Assembly: GCF_964275005.1 (NCBI RefSeq)
Contig: NC_092698.1
Span: 28,472,447 to 28,536,446, forward strand
Reading direction: 5' to 3'
DNA from: Diadema setosum
Taxonomy: Eukaryota > Echinodermata > Echinoidea > Diadematoida > Diadematidae
DNA length: 64,000 nt
Positions within the stretch are counted from its first letter, which is position 1. Each line of letters begins with the position of its first letter. The notes under the pieces are model-generated. The model worked only from the letters and a program-made list of their open reading frames with translations, was not told the DNA's origin and did not search any database. Shown piece by piece: positions 1 to 11,221 of this stretch. A program made the translations under genes and the position numbers.

Positions 1-454
1 TATTAAAGATTTAAATAGACAGTAGGTAACACAACAAGCTGAAACTGCTGGTATATAAGGCTGCATGCAAAGTTCATTGGATTGCACTTCATAGAATGCT
101 GTGAAGAATGATCTATTTGTGTCTGGATACAACGTACACAGTTTGGGTGAGCAGTGAGTAGTGACTGCATGGTGTATCCACAGTTGATGATCTAAACAGA
201 TCCCAGACAAAATGCAAACTGGGCCAATGGTAAGATGATATGATTCTGTCAAGTAGGCCCGAAGACAAGTCAGGTCGAAACCAAGTTGTGTTACAAACAT
301 GTTTTTGATCTCACACAAACTTTAAATGTTACTAGAAAAAAAAAAACCAATGAAGTATTTGTAAATGTGGTTATTACCATACCACATCTAGCAAATACTG
401 CACTTTACTGCTTCTGAATTATAGGCATGATAGCGAGGCCCAAGTGTGTCAACA

Positions 455-1515
455 GATATAATAATAATAATAATACATACAATTTCTATAGCGCCATTCT
501 CCACTTTGATTAAATGCTCAAGACGCTTTACAATAGGTACATCAGAGCAAACAGATTGAAAATACAAGTACATCACAGTAATAGAAGAAGATGAAGAAGC
601 AGAAAAAAAAAAGACATGAAAGTCTGTCTTCAAAAGACACTGGTCTTCAAAATGCACTGCTAAACAGATAGGATTTTAAATTACTCCTGAAAGATGTTAT
701 AGAGCTTGAGTCTTTCAGCTCACGAGGAAGTGAATTCCACAGTGTTGGTCCAGCGTGAGCGAAAGCACGTTCCCCCAAGATTTCCTAGAAAACGGAATAT
801 GTAAGAGACCTGAAGTTGAGGATCGAAGAGTTCGTGAAGGTTGGTATTGACGAAACAAACAAACATTGTAATCAGGAGCTGTTCCCTCAATAACATGATA
901 AACCAAAAGAAGTATCTTAAACCGAATACGCTCCTGTACAGGCAACCAATGAAGACTCTTCAGGATAGGTGTGATATGACTGCGTTTACTTGACAAAGAA
1001 ACAATACGTGCAGCGACATTTTGTAGCTTTTGTAATTGGGCAATTTGCGAGTTTGGTAGATTGAAAAACAAACCATTACCAAAATCAAGGCGTGAAGAAA
1101 TAAGTGCATGAACAAGTTTTTCTGTGGCAGAGCGAGTCAAATACTTGCGAATAAAACCAATATTGCGCAATTGATAACGGACTGATTTAGAAATGTTGGT
1201 GATTTGATCGGACATAGCCATGTGAGAGTCAAACATAACACCCAGATTGCGACATGACTTTGACAGAGGAATATCATTACCTACAATCGAAATACAATTA
1301 ATATCCAACTTATTCAAGTGAGATTTAGAACCAAAAAAGATAAATTCACACTTGCTGTGGTTTAGAAACAATGAGTTAGACCTCATCCAAGCATCAATAT
1401 CAATGATGCAATTTTCTAGACAGCGCAGTGCATGAGATGCTTGGATTTGATGTGGTGGAAAAGATACAAAAACTTGTATGTCTGTATAAGCCTGTATACA
1501 CTTCTTGAACAAAAA
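455..1515 (-). mobile_element. 5'-truncated CR1/L2-type LINE remnant (reverse transcriptase C-terminal half plus 3' tail)
   Basis: The minus strand reads as the C-terminal half of a non-LTR retrotransposon reverse transcriptase. Homology starts at the catalytic box, where the usual YADD has decayed to AYTDI. It continues through the thumb region, including LHWLPVQERIRFKILLLVYH and GTAPDY, and a 'YQPSRTLRSS' block typical of CR1/L2/Jockey-like elements. The frame breaks near 720. The element ends at about 455-475 with an imperfect 'aagcg-cttgagca...gcgctatagaaat' tail followed by an ATT microsatellite, which is typical of L2/CR1 3' ends. The 5' part (endonuclease and early RT) is missing, as expected for incomplete reverse transcription. 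The lost catalytic residues and frame break make it inactive. Clade assignment is from remembered family features. Confidence 0.85.
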
Positions 1516-1710
1516 CCAACCTTTTATCATTATTCTTTGCAACAGTGATATAATGCAGAGCAATTTCTTTTTCATGAGTGATAGTGTAACATGTTTGCAT
1601 TGAGCAGCTTACGTTACATCACAATATTCTTATTAGCTTGCATGCCTGTGGTGTCCAGATCGTAGTATGTGCATCGTGGATGCCAAGGCGTACTTTATGA
1701 CATGTGGACA

Positions 1711-2067
1711 TTAAAGGTTCAGTTTACCTTTGGGAGCAGTGATTTCAAAAATGTTCAAGATATCACATTTGATGCATATGTGTAGGTCTGTTGTATCATA
1801 AAACATCCTATCATATGAAATATTTGCAATAAAACCTAAAATATAAGGAGATATCAGGGTTTTTCTCAGTAAACCGTAACTGTATACGGTTTAGTCTGGA
1901 AACATTTTTATTATAACTATTGTTCACATTTTGTGTATTTAACAACACTTAACATCGATTATATGGATTCAAATTCTGACAGTGGTTGTTTCTATCCCTA
2001 ACTCACATTTTAGAACTATTTTAAAGCACTAATGCTTTCATCTGCAAATGGTAAATTATGCCTTTAA
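1711..2067 (+). repeat. Dispersed ~360-bp TTAAAGG-ended repeat, copy 1
   Basis: This segment is a clear second copy of 43241-43608 in the same orientation. Both begin TTAAAGGT-CAG-TTACCTTTGG and end GGTAAATTATGCCTTTAA. The ends form an imperfect terminal inverted repeat (TTAAAGG and TTTACC blocks). No coding potential was seen. It is most likely a non-autonomous DNA transposon (MITE). Confidence 0.8.
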
Positions 2068-2797
2068 CCTGAGTTGACTCAATGGGGAGAATAGCTGTTT
2101 GCACAGCCAAACATCAAGAGTCACAGTTTATTATCAGAGCTGTGTGCCAAATTCAAACATTGTTGGGATACCCCAGACACATTTTATTAGCATTGACTCA
2201 CCTTTTCAGTGTATCCCACTGAATTATGCCAGAATATGTTTGCTCTGAAAAGCACGAGTGGGCTTTATGGCTGAAAAGGGATTAGACCATTTTGTTTGAA
2301 ACTTGCCCCAAAGAGGAAAGGAGACCTCAAAATGTACTATGTCACATAAATCTGTCCTTCAGAAAAGCACATACATGTAAGTGATGTGTAATATAACTGT
2401 CAAATAATTTATATGTTTCTTATTTATGATATGAATTAATTTTCTTGATTGTCTTGTGATGATTTCAATGTGAATGTGCTGATCAACCCTTGATGGGATC
2501 ATAACTTGGCACAGTCTACATTATGATACATACTTAAGTTGATAGCATTCACGATGAAGTGGCCAGAATGGAGCATAGCAGAAATATTTGCAAGAACAAG
2601 GATACTGGAATTTTGGGGTCTGAAGGGATAGACTACTACAAGATGTATACTACAGGGACAGGCAGCTTCTTCTGGACCCAAATCACACTAAATCAAGACA
2701 TGGTAGTTGAACCTGTTTACAATCATTTTAATGGCATGCATTATCCCACTCTTTAAAGAGTGCTGTCTCAAGATCTTATTGCTGAAGTACGATTGTA

Positions 2798-2841
2798 AGG
2801 TGTACCTAGGGAGGTGAGACTTTCACCTCCCTGGTATACCT
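2798..2841. repeat. Hairpin with GGGAGG/CCTCCC stem
   Basis: The left arm at 2798-2817 (aggtgtacctagggaggtga) pairs with 2823-2841 (tcacctccctggtatacct) around a short loop. A related stem with the same AGGGAGG/CCTCCCT core occurs at 27625-27663. It is probably part of an old foldback element. Confidence 0.5.
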
Positions 2842-3918
2842 TTAATAGTGAAGACAAGAGTTACAGACCAGGCAGATGTTTACATACCCTGTATCACATT
2901 CCCCAAGCTCAATGCCTTTTACACAGACCTTCTGAAGACTACCTTTTGGGATTAAATGCCACAGAAAGAAGATGTCACGGTGTCAAGTTTCCAGAGTGCT
3001 TTGGAGTGGATTAGTATGTAGAACTATCTTACCGCCCAGACAGCAACAGCCAAATTTGCCATGAAATTGTACCTCACCATCAAATTTCACTTGTACAAGA
3101 GGACAGTCTGTGGTGTGCAGTGGATTTGTTGCTTTGCCTCTGACTGGGTTCAGAGTGCTGTAGACTTTTTACAAGCTCTCTTGACTGTTTTTCTGAGCTG
3201 TAGAATGTGAATAACTTCCAGGTGTCTCCAGAATTGGAGTCTAGGGGGATAATGTTTCTTTAAGGATTTGACTTGCGGTCTTCCTAGTCTGCATGGGTGC
3301 TGAGCTGTTTGCTTATTATGGCAGGCACTCCGTAGATCATAGGTAGCATGTGTTTGATATCGTCCCTCCATATACCATATTCTTCTTGGCAAGATTTGGA
3401 AATTCCACTTCTTCTCTGCCAATTATGTCCCTTGTCTCCTCTGCTCCAAGCCCACGTATTGTGATTTTGAAATGATTGACAATCTTCAGAGCTGCGACAG
3501 AGAGTTTCTCCACCTTGCCTTGTGATTTCAAGTTTATTTAGAGTTTTCATTGAGATTAGTTAACTGGTACACATATGTTCCCCATTTTTCATTGCTGTTA
3601 TTCCCTCAAAGTGATTGAAGATCATGTCTGACAAACATGCTCCTATTTCCTTTCAGTTTTAGGAAAGTAAGCAATACATTCTTTGTACAGGTAAGCATAA
3701 TTGAGCTTATCCTAGACAAATGAAATTGTTTTATCATACACTATCTCTTGTCTCTGATCTATAGAGATTAAAACAAGATGCAAAACTTGGATGCGGTAAC
3801 TTTAACTTATCTTTTACCACAGCACAGCACATAATGCATGTATTTAATCAAGTTTAGATTACTATTTCTGTCCCAGTAGTCATCCTCAACTCTCTCATCT
3901 ATACATTATCCTTATCTA

Positions 3919-3928
3919 CATCATCATC

Positions 3929-3997
<69 letters not shown>

Positions 3998-3999
3998 GC
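3919..3999. repeat. (CAT/CAC)n trinucleotide microsatellite
   Basis: An uninterrupted ATC/ACC triplet run of about 80 bp, followed by scattered CATCAT clusters to about 4070. Confidence 0.95.
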
Positions 4000-4369
4000 C
4001 ATCCATCAGTTCTCCTCACCACTGTGTACTTCATAATCATCATCATCATCACCACCACTGTCATCACCATCAACACACCCTTTTAGTGAGTGTTCGCATA
4101 CCAGTCACCTGTGACCCTAAAGACCACGTTCCCACGACTATCTCGCCGTCTATCTGTCATCGTATCTGTGTCATCAGACTCATCCCACTATAACTGGCTG
4201 CGAGATCATTCTCTGCCAAAGCACTTTCTGAGCTAGAACCAAAAAGTGCAGCTGCAGCAGACAGTATGACACGCCCTTCTCAATATTGGTTAGTACTTGA
4301 GAGCTAATGGCTGTATCATCTTTCACTGTTGCTGTCATATTCCACTTACATGGAAACCGAGAGACACAA

Positions 4370-4418
4370 TTGAGCTAGTTGAGCTAGTTGAGCTAATTGA
4401 GCTAATTGAGCTAATTTA
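4370..4418. repeat. 10-bp tandem repeat (TTGAGCTAGT/TTGAGCTAAT)
   Basis: About five head-to-tail decamers; the first units have TTGAGCTAGT and the later ones TTGAGCTAAT. No gene is nearby. Confidence 0.85.
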
Positions 4419-5529
4419 GCTATAAGTTTTAGAAATGAGGGGAAATAAGTGGGAGATGGACAGACCGCAAAACAATATATAGATGGATTTATTTATACTG
4501 CAAGAGGGAACACAATGTAGTGTAGTAAGTTACTAGTACCATCCATCGCCCTCTTACACCTGTTCACTAGCACCCCTCAGGACTGGAATGAACTGAAGTC
4601 AGTCACCTTTGGTGGCAGGGGTGGGGTGGGGGTATATGAGGGAAAACTGAACATAATGCAGTATTGTTTTGTCAAAGTTCTTTGACCTGAATGCTGACAA
4701 TAACAAGAAGAGGGTTGATCACTTGCATTTTCAACCCCCATCAGCCAATTACCCATTGCAAGACTAGCAACCAAACATCCTATTGTGTATCAACATATTA
4801 CCCACAGGACTTTTAAAGTAAAAAAGGGAAATTTCCTCAGACATTCATGGATTCATTAAATGAAGAAAAAAAAAGTGATGAAATATAGTGAAACATTCAG
4901 TAAACGTGTGAGGGTAATCAGACAATCCTTGAAAAATATGAATATTTAATTTTGAAGTGTTTTGGTTAGGGAGTGTATTGTCACAGTGATAGAATGATAT
5001 ATAAAGACATTGTAGAAGGACCTGCAAAAAAAAAAAAAAGATTTTAAGGACATCGAGACAACACCTCACTGTGCTCCTCCAACAGGCATTGAGAGTGATA
5101 TTTGCCTTAGCTACGGGTCAAGGGAATGTGTACCTTTCATAAAGAGAAAATGTATGAAGATTCATAATTTTTTTTTTTTTATTGATTGTATGATTTCCTG
5201 TAATGTTTGTAAAATGTTTAACAAATCTTTCTGCATTTGCTGAGCCCATTGGTAATGTCTAAAGAAGCTTCCCTATAAATTATTACACCCTAACTTACAT
5301 ACCTGTCCAAACTTACATATCCTCAGCAGTAGATTGAAAGAGAGGGAGAGTAGGGGTGGGGGGGGGGGAGGGGGACAAGGGGAGATGGAGGAGGTTCTTG
5401 AACCTGAACGGTACTTCTAGCACTGACATGAAGAGGGTTCACGTTGATACTGGGTACAATACCTTTTGCACTATGCACACCACTGCTCCACAAGCCAGAC
5501 AACATCAATCTTTAGCAGAAGAAAGAAAG

Positions 5530-5550
5530 GGAGATAGGTAGGTAGGTAGG

Positions 5551-5581
<31 letters not shown>

Positions 5582-5614
5582 ATAGATAGGTAGATAGGTA
5601 GGTGGGTAGGTAGG

Positions 5615-5653
<39 letters not shown>

Positions 5654-5670
5654 GTGGGTAGGTAGGTAGG

Positions 5671-5717
<47 letters not shown>

Positions 5718-5758
5718 GTAGATAGGTAGGTGGGTAGATAGATAGATAGATAGATAGG

Positions 5759-5789
<31 letters not shown>

Positions 5790-5806
5790 GTGGGTAGGTA
5801 GGTAGG

Positions 5807-5859
<53 letters not shown>

Positions 5860-5861
5860 CT

Positions 5862-5892
<31 letters not shown>

Positions 5893-5909
5893 GTAGGTAG
5901 GTGGGTAGG

Positions 5910-5944
<35 letters not shown>

Positions 5945-5961
5945 GTAGGTAGGTGGGTAGG

Positions 5962-6000
<39 letters not shown>

Positions 6001-6013
6001 GTGGGTAGGTAGG

Positions 6014-6058
<45 letters not shown>

Positions 6059-6063
6059 GGATG

Positions 6064-6118
<55 letters not shown>

Positions 6119-6124
6119 GGATAG
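5530..6124. repeat. ~590-bp GATA/GGTA tetranucleotide array
   Basis: Almost pure TAGA/GATA tetranucleotides, punctuated at intervals by GGTA and GGTGGGTA blocks and ending in GATG-GATA variants. Read on the minus strand it gives a spurious open frame of repeated YLSI/YLPT residues, which should not be taken as a protein. The regular variant blocks suggest higher-order units. Confidence 0.97.
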
Positions 6125-8875
6125 AGGGAGAGAGAAAAGTGAGAGACTGGAAGGGTCAAACTCCAGCAATCCAGCCATTATCTCATAAAATTCACCTTAC
6201 TTGTGATGCCAGCGCATGGTCATGTTCAGTGATAGCAGGGAGGTGAGTCCCTGGTGATAGTGGAGTTTCCTTATCAAGGCTGTCGTGAATGAATTTTAGC
6301 TGTTTTGCTTTCTCCCTTCAAGCGTTTCAGCATGCAGTGTTGAGTATAATAGGGAGAGGAAAGTGAGGGGAAACCTGTGGATTTTACCGGGAGACAAGCG
6401 TGTGGTGTGAGTCAGCAGTAAGGTGAGATGCGATCTGTCATGCTCTCATCCATCATGTAACCGGCAAGCCTTTCATGCTCGGCTAATGGTGGCCCAGTTT
6501 ACACGGGTTGGATTGGTTGTGACGTTTTGCAATTCTTGATGATATCACAGGAATCTTGATGAGCCACGGTCATAGGCTTTACCTACCCCACTGCCTGCAG
6601 ATATTAAATGGTTTGATCTAGATGTATCTGGAATATTAAACAAGAAGTAATAGTTTTGTACACAATGTGGCAATTGTAATGTGTTTGCATTGTAAATTTA
6701 GTGTATGTTCATGATTATATCTGACTTTCTGCTTCAGGTGATTTGAGAGAATTGAAAAAAAAAAATTGACAACATCGACATCCTATTCTACAATCATGCT
6801 GCTTGCTTATTTTCACAAAAGGGAAAGTTTTGTGCTGTTTTATTTTTGTAGATTGAGTGGCTTGCCAATTTGTGCACTGATATAAGTTATTTAATGCAGA
6901 ATGTTTGCTGATCCCTTGCAAAATAAAAGCACAGTAAAGTTCAAATTTTAGCATTCAGTTAAGTGAGATGAAGTTCATATGTTTATGATTTGCTGGCTGT
7001 TGATGTAGAATTGATAATGTGGATCTAATATTGATCTATGTAATTAGACAGATTGCTTTAACTGAAATATTTGCCATGTGTATATCTTTGTGATAATAAG
7101 TTGCATGAAATGCTTGAAAATATCCACACCATAATTTCCATATATGGTACAAACAATCTTCATCTTAGCCTCCAAGAATGAGAATACTGTTCCTCACTTG
7201 TGATTGAGGGAACCATTCCATTGGTGTGTGTGAAAGTGGGTATGCTGCTGCTGTATTAACACTTGTTAGCTCGTTGATGCTAGACCTGTGATGAATGCAG
7301 CGTGCAAGTGCAGTGGACTTGAGAATGCAGCCGCAGGGATCATTAAGAAGGTCTAGACCGCCCCATCTCATTCATTTCCTGTGCTTCCTCCTTCGCCTCC
7401 TCTGTTGGAATCTGCCGCTCAAGTTTCCATCACTTCCTTTCTCGAAACAAAGTAAATATTGGCAAACAACAGGGTACCTACTGCATACAAGAAAAAATAA
7501 TTAAATGTTCTGTTTTTGTTTTTGTTTTCTTGGGGATGGGCATAGGGGTGGGCAGAAGCATTGTATTTGCAGTAGGTTTGATGATACTTATTAATTAGTC
7601 AACATTACACAAATGTCATGAGCTCACTAGTTTGGGGGAGGGGTTAATCATGATAAAATTCGATATCAAAATCATATACCCGGAAATTTAATGTACTATA
7701 AATCTCTAAAGTCTCATTAGGTTTGTGAAACTTGATAAATAACTTAGGTAGAACTAATGATCATACATAGCATTTGTAGGTAGAACTAAAAATTCAGAAT
7801 ACCTCATCTTACTAAAGGTTGTGTCTCAAAACATCCATGTTTGCAATACATGGTATGCAGCTTTCATGCACGAACATGACCTCATGTCTTTCGCGTGATA
7901 ACCATCGGCACATTTTGATGTGACTTCACAACATTTGATTCCTCAAAGATGCCAGAACTGATAGTCAATAAAATCTGTCAGTCCTTTCATGTAACGCAAG
8001 TCTTCTTTAAGTGTGGCTATTAGCTTGCGTTCTCTTGTCAATGTCAATGAATGTCAAGATAAGTACAAGGGTCAAAATATAGGTCATACATTCATGCCAA
8101 TTTGGATTGTATCATGTGATTTGTTATGACACATCTCAGTTATTCTGAACAGGAAGACTTTTACTCTACATGTCAGGGTCATGTCAGTGTCATCATGATG
8201 CATACATTGGGTTGTGCTTATCTGATTAAGATGTCACTTTTCATCATTGTACGCCATCTTCTCTCTAACACTTTCAATATCAACTTGGAAAGAGGGATGT
8301 GTTCTGCAACCTGTTAATTCAAGATGGTCCAGAGCCTTTCACTTCACAACTTTCCACAAGGCGTCAACCTAGATTGTTAGCAAAAACGTACCCTCTTCAA
8401 TTTTGGTAGGCCTTTGCACTTGAAGCATTTGGTCTGTTTGTGTGTAATCATGACTTCTTCTTAACCAGGGAGCAAGAGAAGGAGAAGGATATGGAAGAGA
8501 AATTAAAAAATAAATGGAACTAACTAGAATTGATATTCTCACTTTTCAATCATCAGAGACTTGATATATGGGTCATTATTTTCGTGCATCTGTTTGCAAT
8601 TGCCGGTATTCTGCTTCTCAAGTCATACCAAATTTGATTACAAATCATTTATGTAGTCATTCTCCAGCATGCATAAAAAATCCTGCGAAGTAAACCCTCA
8701 AAGAATACAAATTAAGATCTGTCCTATAGCCAGGCACACCTTGTGCTGAAAATTGATGATGTACATGTATTCTTGCCTTCCCCTACCTCTCATCGAACTT
8801 TTTCTCCCTCCACCTTGACAGCATGATTTATGATGCCTTCACACTGCCGTCGTCGTATCCGAGCAGTTGGGTTGG
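6125..8875. other. AT-rich DNA, no gene seen
   Basis: Only short unlinked open frames are present. I saw no exon with convincing protein similarity. If the LHFPL2-like gene starts upstream of the window, this is its intron. Confidence 0.6.
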
Positions 8876-8880
8876 TATAG

Positions 8881-9467
8881 TACCATTTTCACACGTACCA
8901 ACAGTGCATAATTTGAATCACGATTCTAGTGAAGCATCACTCGAATCTTGATTCAAATAACGCATTTTGGCTGTGTGTACGCAAACTGGAATCGCGGAGG
9001 GTAACTTGAATCGTAATTCAAGTCGTAATTCAAATGACGGCCCGGAGGTGCTTTATTCCAGTGACAATTCCCCAGAATTACGCAACGAAATAGTTGAGTG
9101 TACAGATTGGCCTCTTAATCATATTTTAGGGGGCGGAGCTTATGGTGACCTTTCAACCACTTCTAATCTGCTGAAAACCTGTGCTCCTCAAATGTTTGCA
9201 CTGCATAAGCTGCACTGCTCTGCAAAGAGAGGAAAAGAGGTACTGGTAGTCAAAGTCACTCAAGAATGAGTGATGGGAAGTCAGAAAGAAGCCGCACCTC
9301 TTCTCTTTGCTCTGAAATAAATGTAAAAAAAAACCCAGAAACTGTAGATTCCATGAATTTAGTGTTCTTCCTGGGTCCTGTGTTTGGATGATAATTCTAA
9401 TTGTGATTTTAATTGAAATTGTAATTCAGCATTGCAATTACATTCGTAGCCCCATGTGAAAATGGTA
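8881..9467. mobile_element. Possible TIR element with TACCATTTTCACA ends
   Basis: The left end (TACCATTTTCACA, near 8881) is inverted at the right end (TGTGAAAATGGTA, near 9455-9467). The interior near the left end is full of AATTCAA/TTGAATC motifs, again suggesting folding. No transposase frame is seen. It is a candidate non-autonomous element; the boundaries are uncertain. Confidence 0.45.
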
Positions 9468-10817
9468 TAGGATGCTCGCGAAGTCTACCGGGCGGAGACC
9501 CAGTTTCGTCATAATGTATACATGCTCAATCAAGGTGACATGGATGGGGTGCCTAGATTGAAAAAGATGAGCATTTTAGGTTGACAGGTGGCCCCATTAT
9601 TTTGTCATCAGACTGTGCATTGATGTTGAGCGATTCGGCATGTTTTTTGAGGATTTACTCTGCCAACCGTAACTCCTCTCAGAGCACGTCTGCCATCTTG
9701 TGTGGATTATGAGTGGAGCAGAGCTTGATTACATTTCTACCTGTACTTGGGGAAAATATATCATTTTGTGATCAAGTTTGTACTGATGTAGTTTTCTGAA
9801 ACCTTCAAGGAAACTTAAGGCAGAATCTAGCATTTATTTGATCATTTGTCCAAGAAGTTATATACAATTAGGAAAGGTAATGGCAATGAAAGTCTCTTGC
9901 TTGATAAAATTGTATTATTCATCTAACTGACACATTATTGATCATTAAAAAAAAAAAAAAATCAGTGTTGTCCCATTTACCTGCATTTATGTTGGTAGTA
10001 TTAAATGCATGTAATCTTAAGTTTATGTTGTAATTTGTTCATGTTTAGTGATTCCCACATCACCATGGAGATTCATATTGATATCATACTCATCTGTTCA
10101 GCACCAGCTCTGTTCTATTTTTTTCTCATACACAATTGTTATTTTGATAGTCTACAGAACACAGACACAGATACACACACACACACACACACAAGAACAC
10201 ACATAGCCAAGATATTATTTTAGAGGAAATATAACAGTTTAATTGCTATAAATACTTGGGGTAGTAACTACAGTTATCTTGTTGCTCACACAATCTCTCG
10301 CCTTGGTCTCTACTGTCCTTGTATGAAAACTGGGAATGGCAAACCATATTTCACTAAATGCTTCAGCGGTTGAAATGTGTCGTCTGCAGATGTATACAAC
10401 CCCACCTGTCTGTTTACCAGTGTCTGCCATTGACTCAATGGATGAGAGCGTTTTTGATCTATGTGCCTTGAGTAATATTTAGAGAGCAGGGCGGCATGCC
10501 AGTAATCAATCATGCACTCTAGCAAAGCTATGAGCAGTGACAGAAGAGCTAGAACCTCTCTCAATCAAAAGTTTTGAGTACTAATTTGTAAGGGGGGGGG
10601 GGGGATTCCAACAATATGTAAAGGTCCTGCTGTAGATTGAAATTAGTCTAGCTTCCAGACCTATCAGTATGATAAGTTACTCCTGTGAATAAGAGCAAAC
10701 GAACAGTTTACCAGTATTTTCAAATTTGTGGTTTATTTTTATCTCTTAGGACCTAGCAGCAACTTCAGCAAATGTCATCACTACTATTAATTTGTATAGA
10801 ACCTTTTACATACTTTG

Positions 10818-11221
10818 TTAAAGGGGGTGTACAGTTCTGGTTGAGGTGAGGATTTAGCTTTTAACGTTTTGCGAGGTATTCAGAAACCACTCTATGAGAT
10901 GTCAAAGAGCATGCAATTCTAAGGGGTATCAAAAGTTTATTTGATGAAAATCGCTTTTAAAATGGCTGAGATATCCAAAAACAAGGTGAAACAAAGAGAT
11001 CTTAATAAAAGGCGTGGCCTGTCACCTTTTATTATTACCACCTTTTTTTTTTTTTTTTTTGATATCTCAGCCATTTGAAAACCAATTTTCATCAAATAAA
11101 CGTTGAATCCTTCTTAAAATTACATGCTCTTTCATATTTCATAAGAGGTTTCTCATTATCTCACTTCGGAATGTTCAAAACATGAATCCTCACCTCAACC
11201 AGTACTGTACAGTCCCTTTGA
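10818..11221. mobile_element. Long palindromic MITE, family A copy 1
   Basis: The left arm starts AAAGGGGGTGTACAGTTCTGG with TTGAGGTGAGGA. It is inverted at the right end as CCTCACCTCAACC...GTACAGTCCCTTT. Inner arms carry 'atggctgagatatcc' and its inverse 'gatatctcagccat' around a T-rich centre. The same structure recurs at 58373-58766. No transposase frame is present, so it is a non-autonomous foldback/DNA transposon copy. Confidence 0.85.

Larger units (their letters stand above)
2068..5529. other. No recognisable gene apart from the repeats listed
   Basis: Non-coding DNA. Minus-strand open frames at 3150-3550 lie in two or three overlapping frames with no family I recognise. They could be a decayed mobile-element remnant, but nothing supports a functional gene. 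Confidence 0.6.

Noticed and set aside
3150-3550. Minus-strand open frames of 64-90 codons
   Set aside because: Overlapping frames with no recognisable domain. They could be a decayed element, but I cannot support a call.
5512-6178. Long minus-strand open frames of YLSI/YLPT repeats (up to 215 codons)
   Set aside because: They are translations of the GATA microsatellite, with no codon bias or domain.
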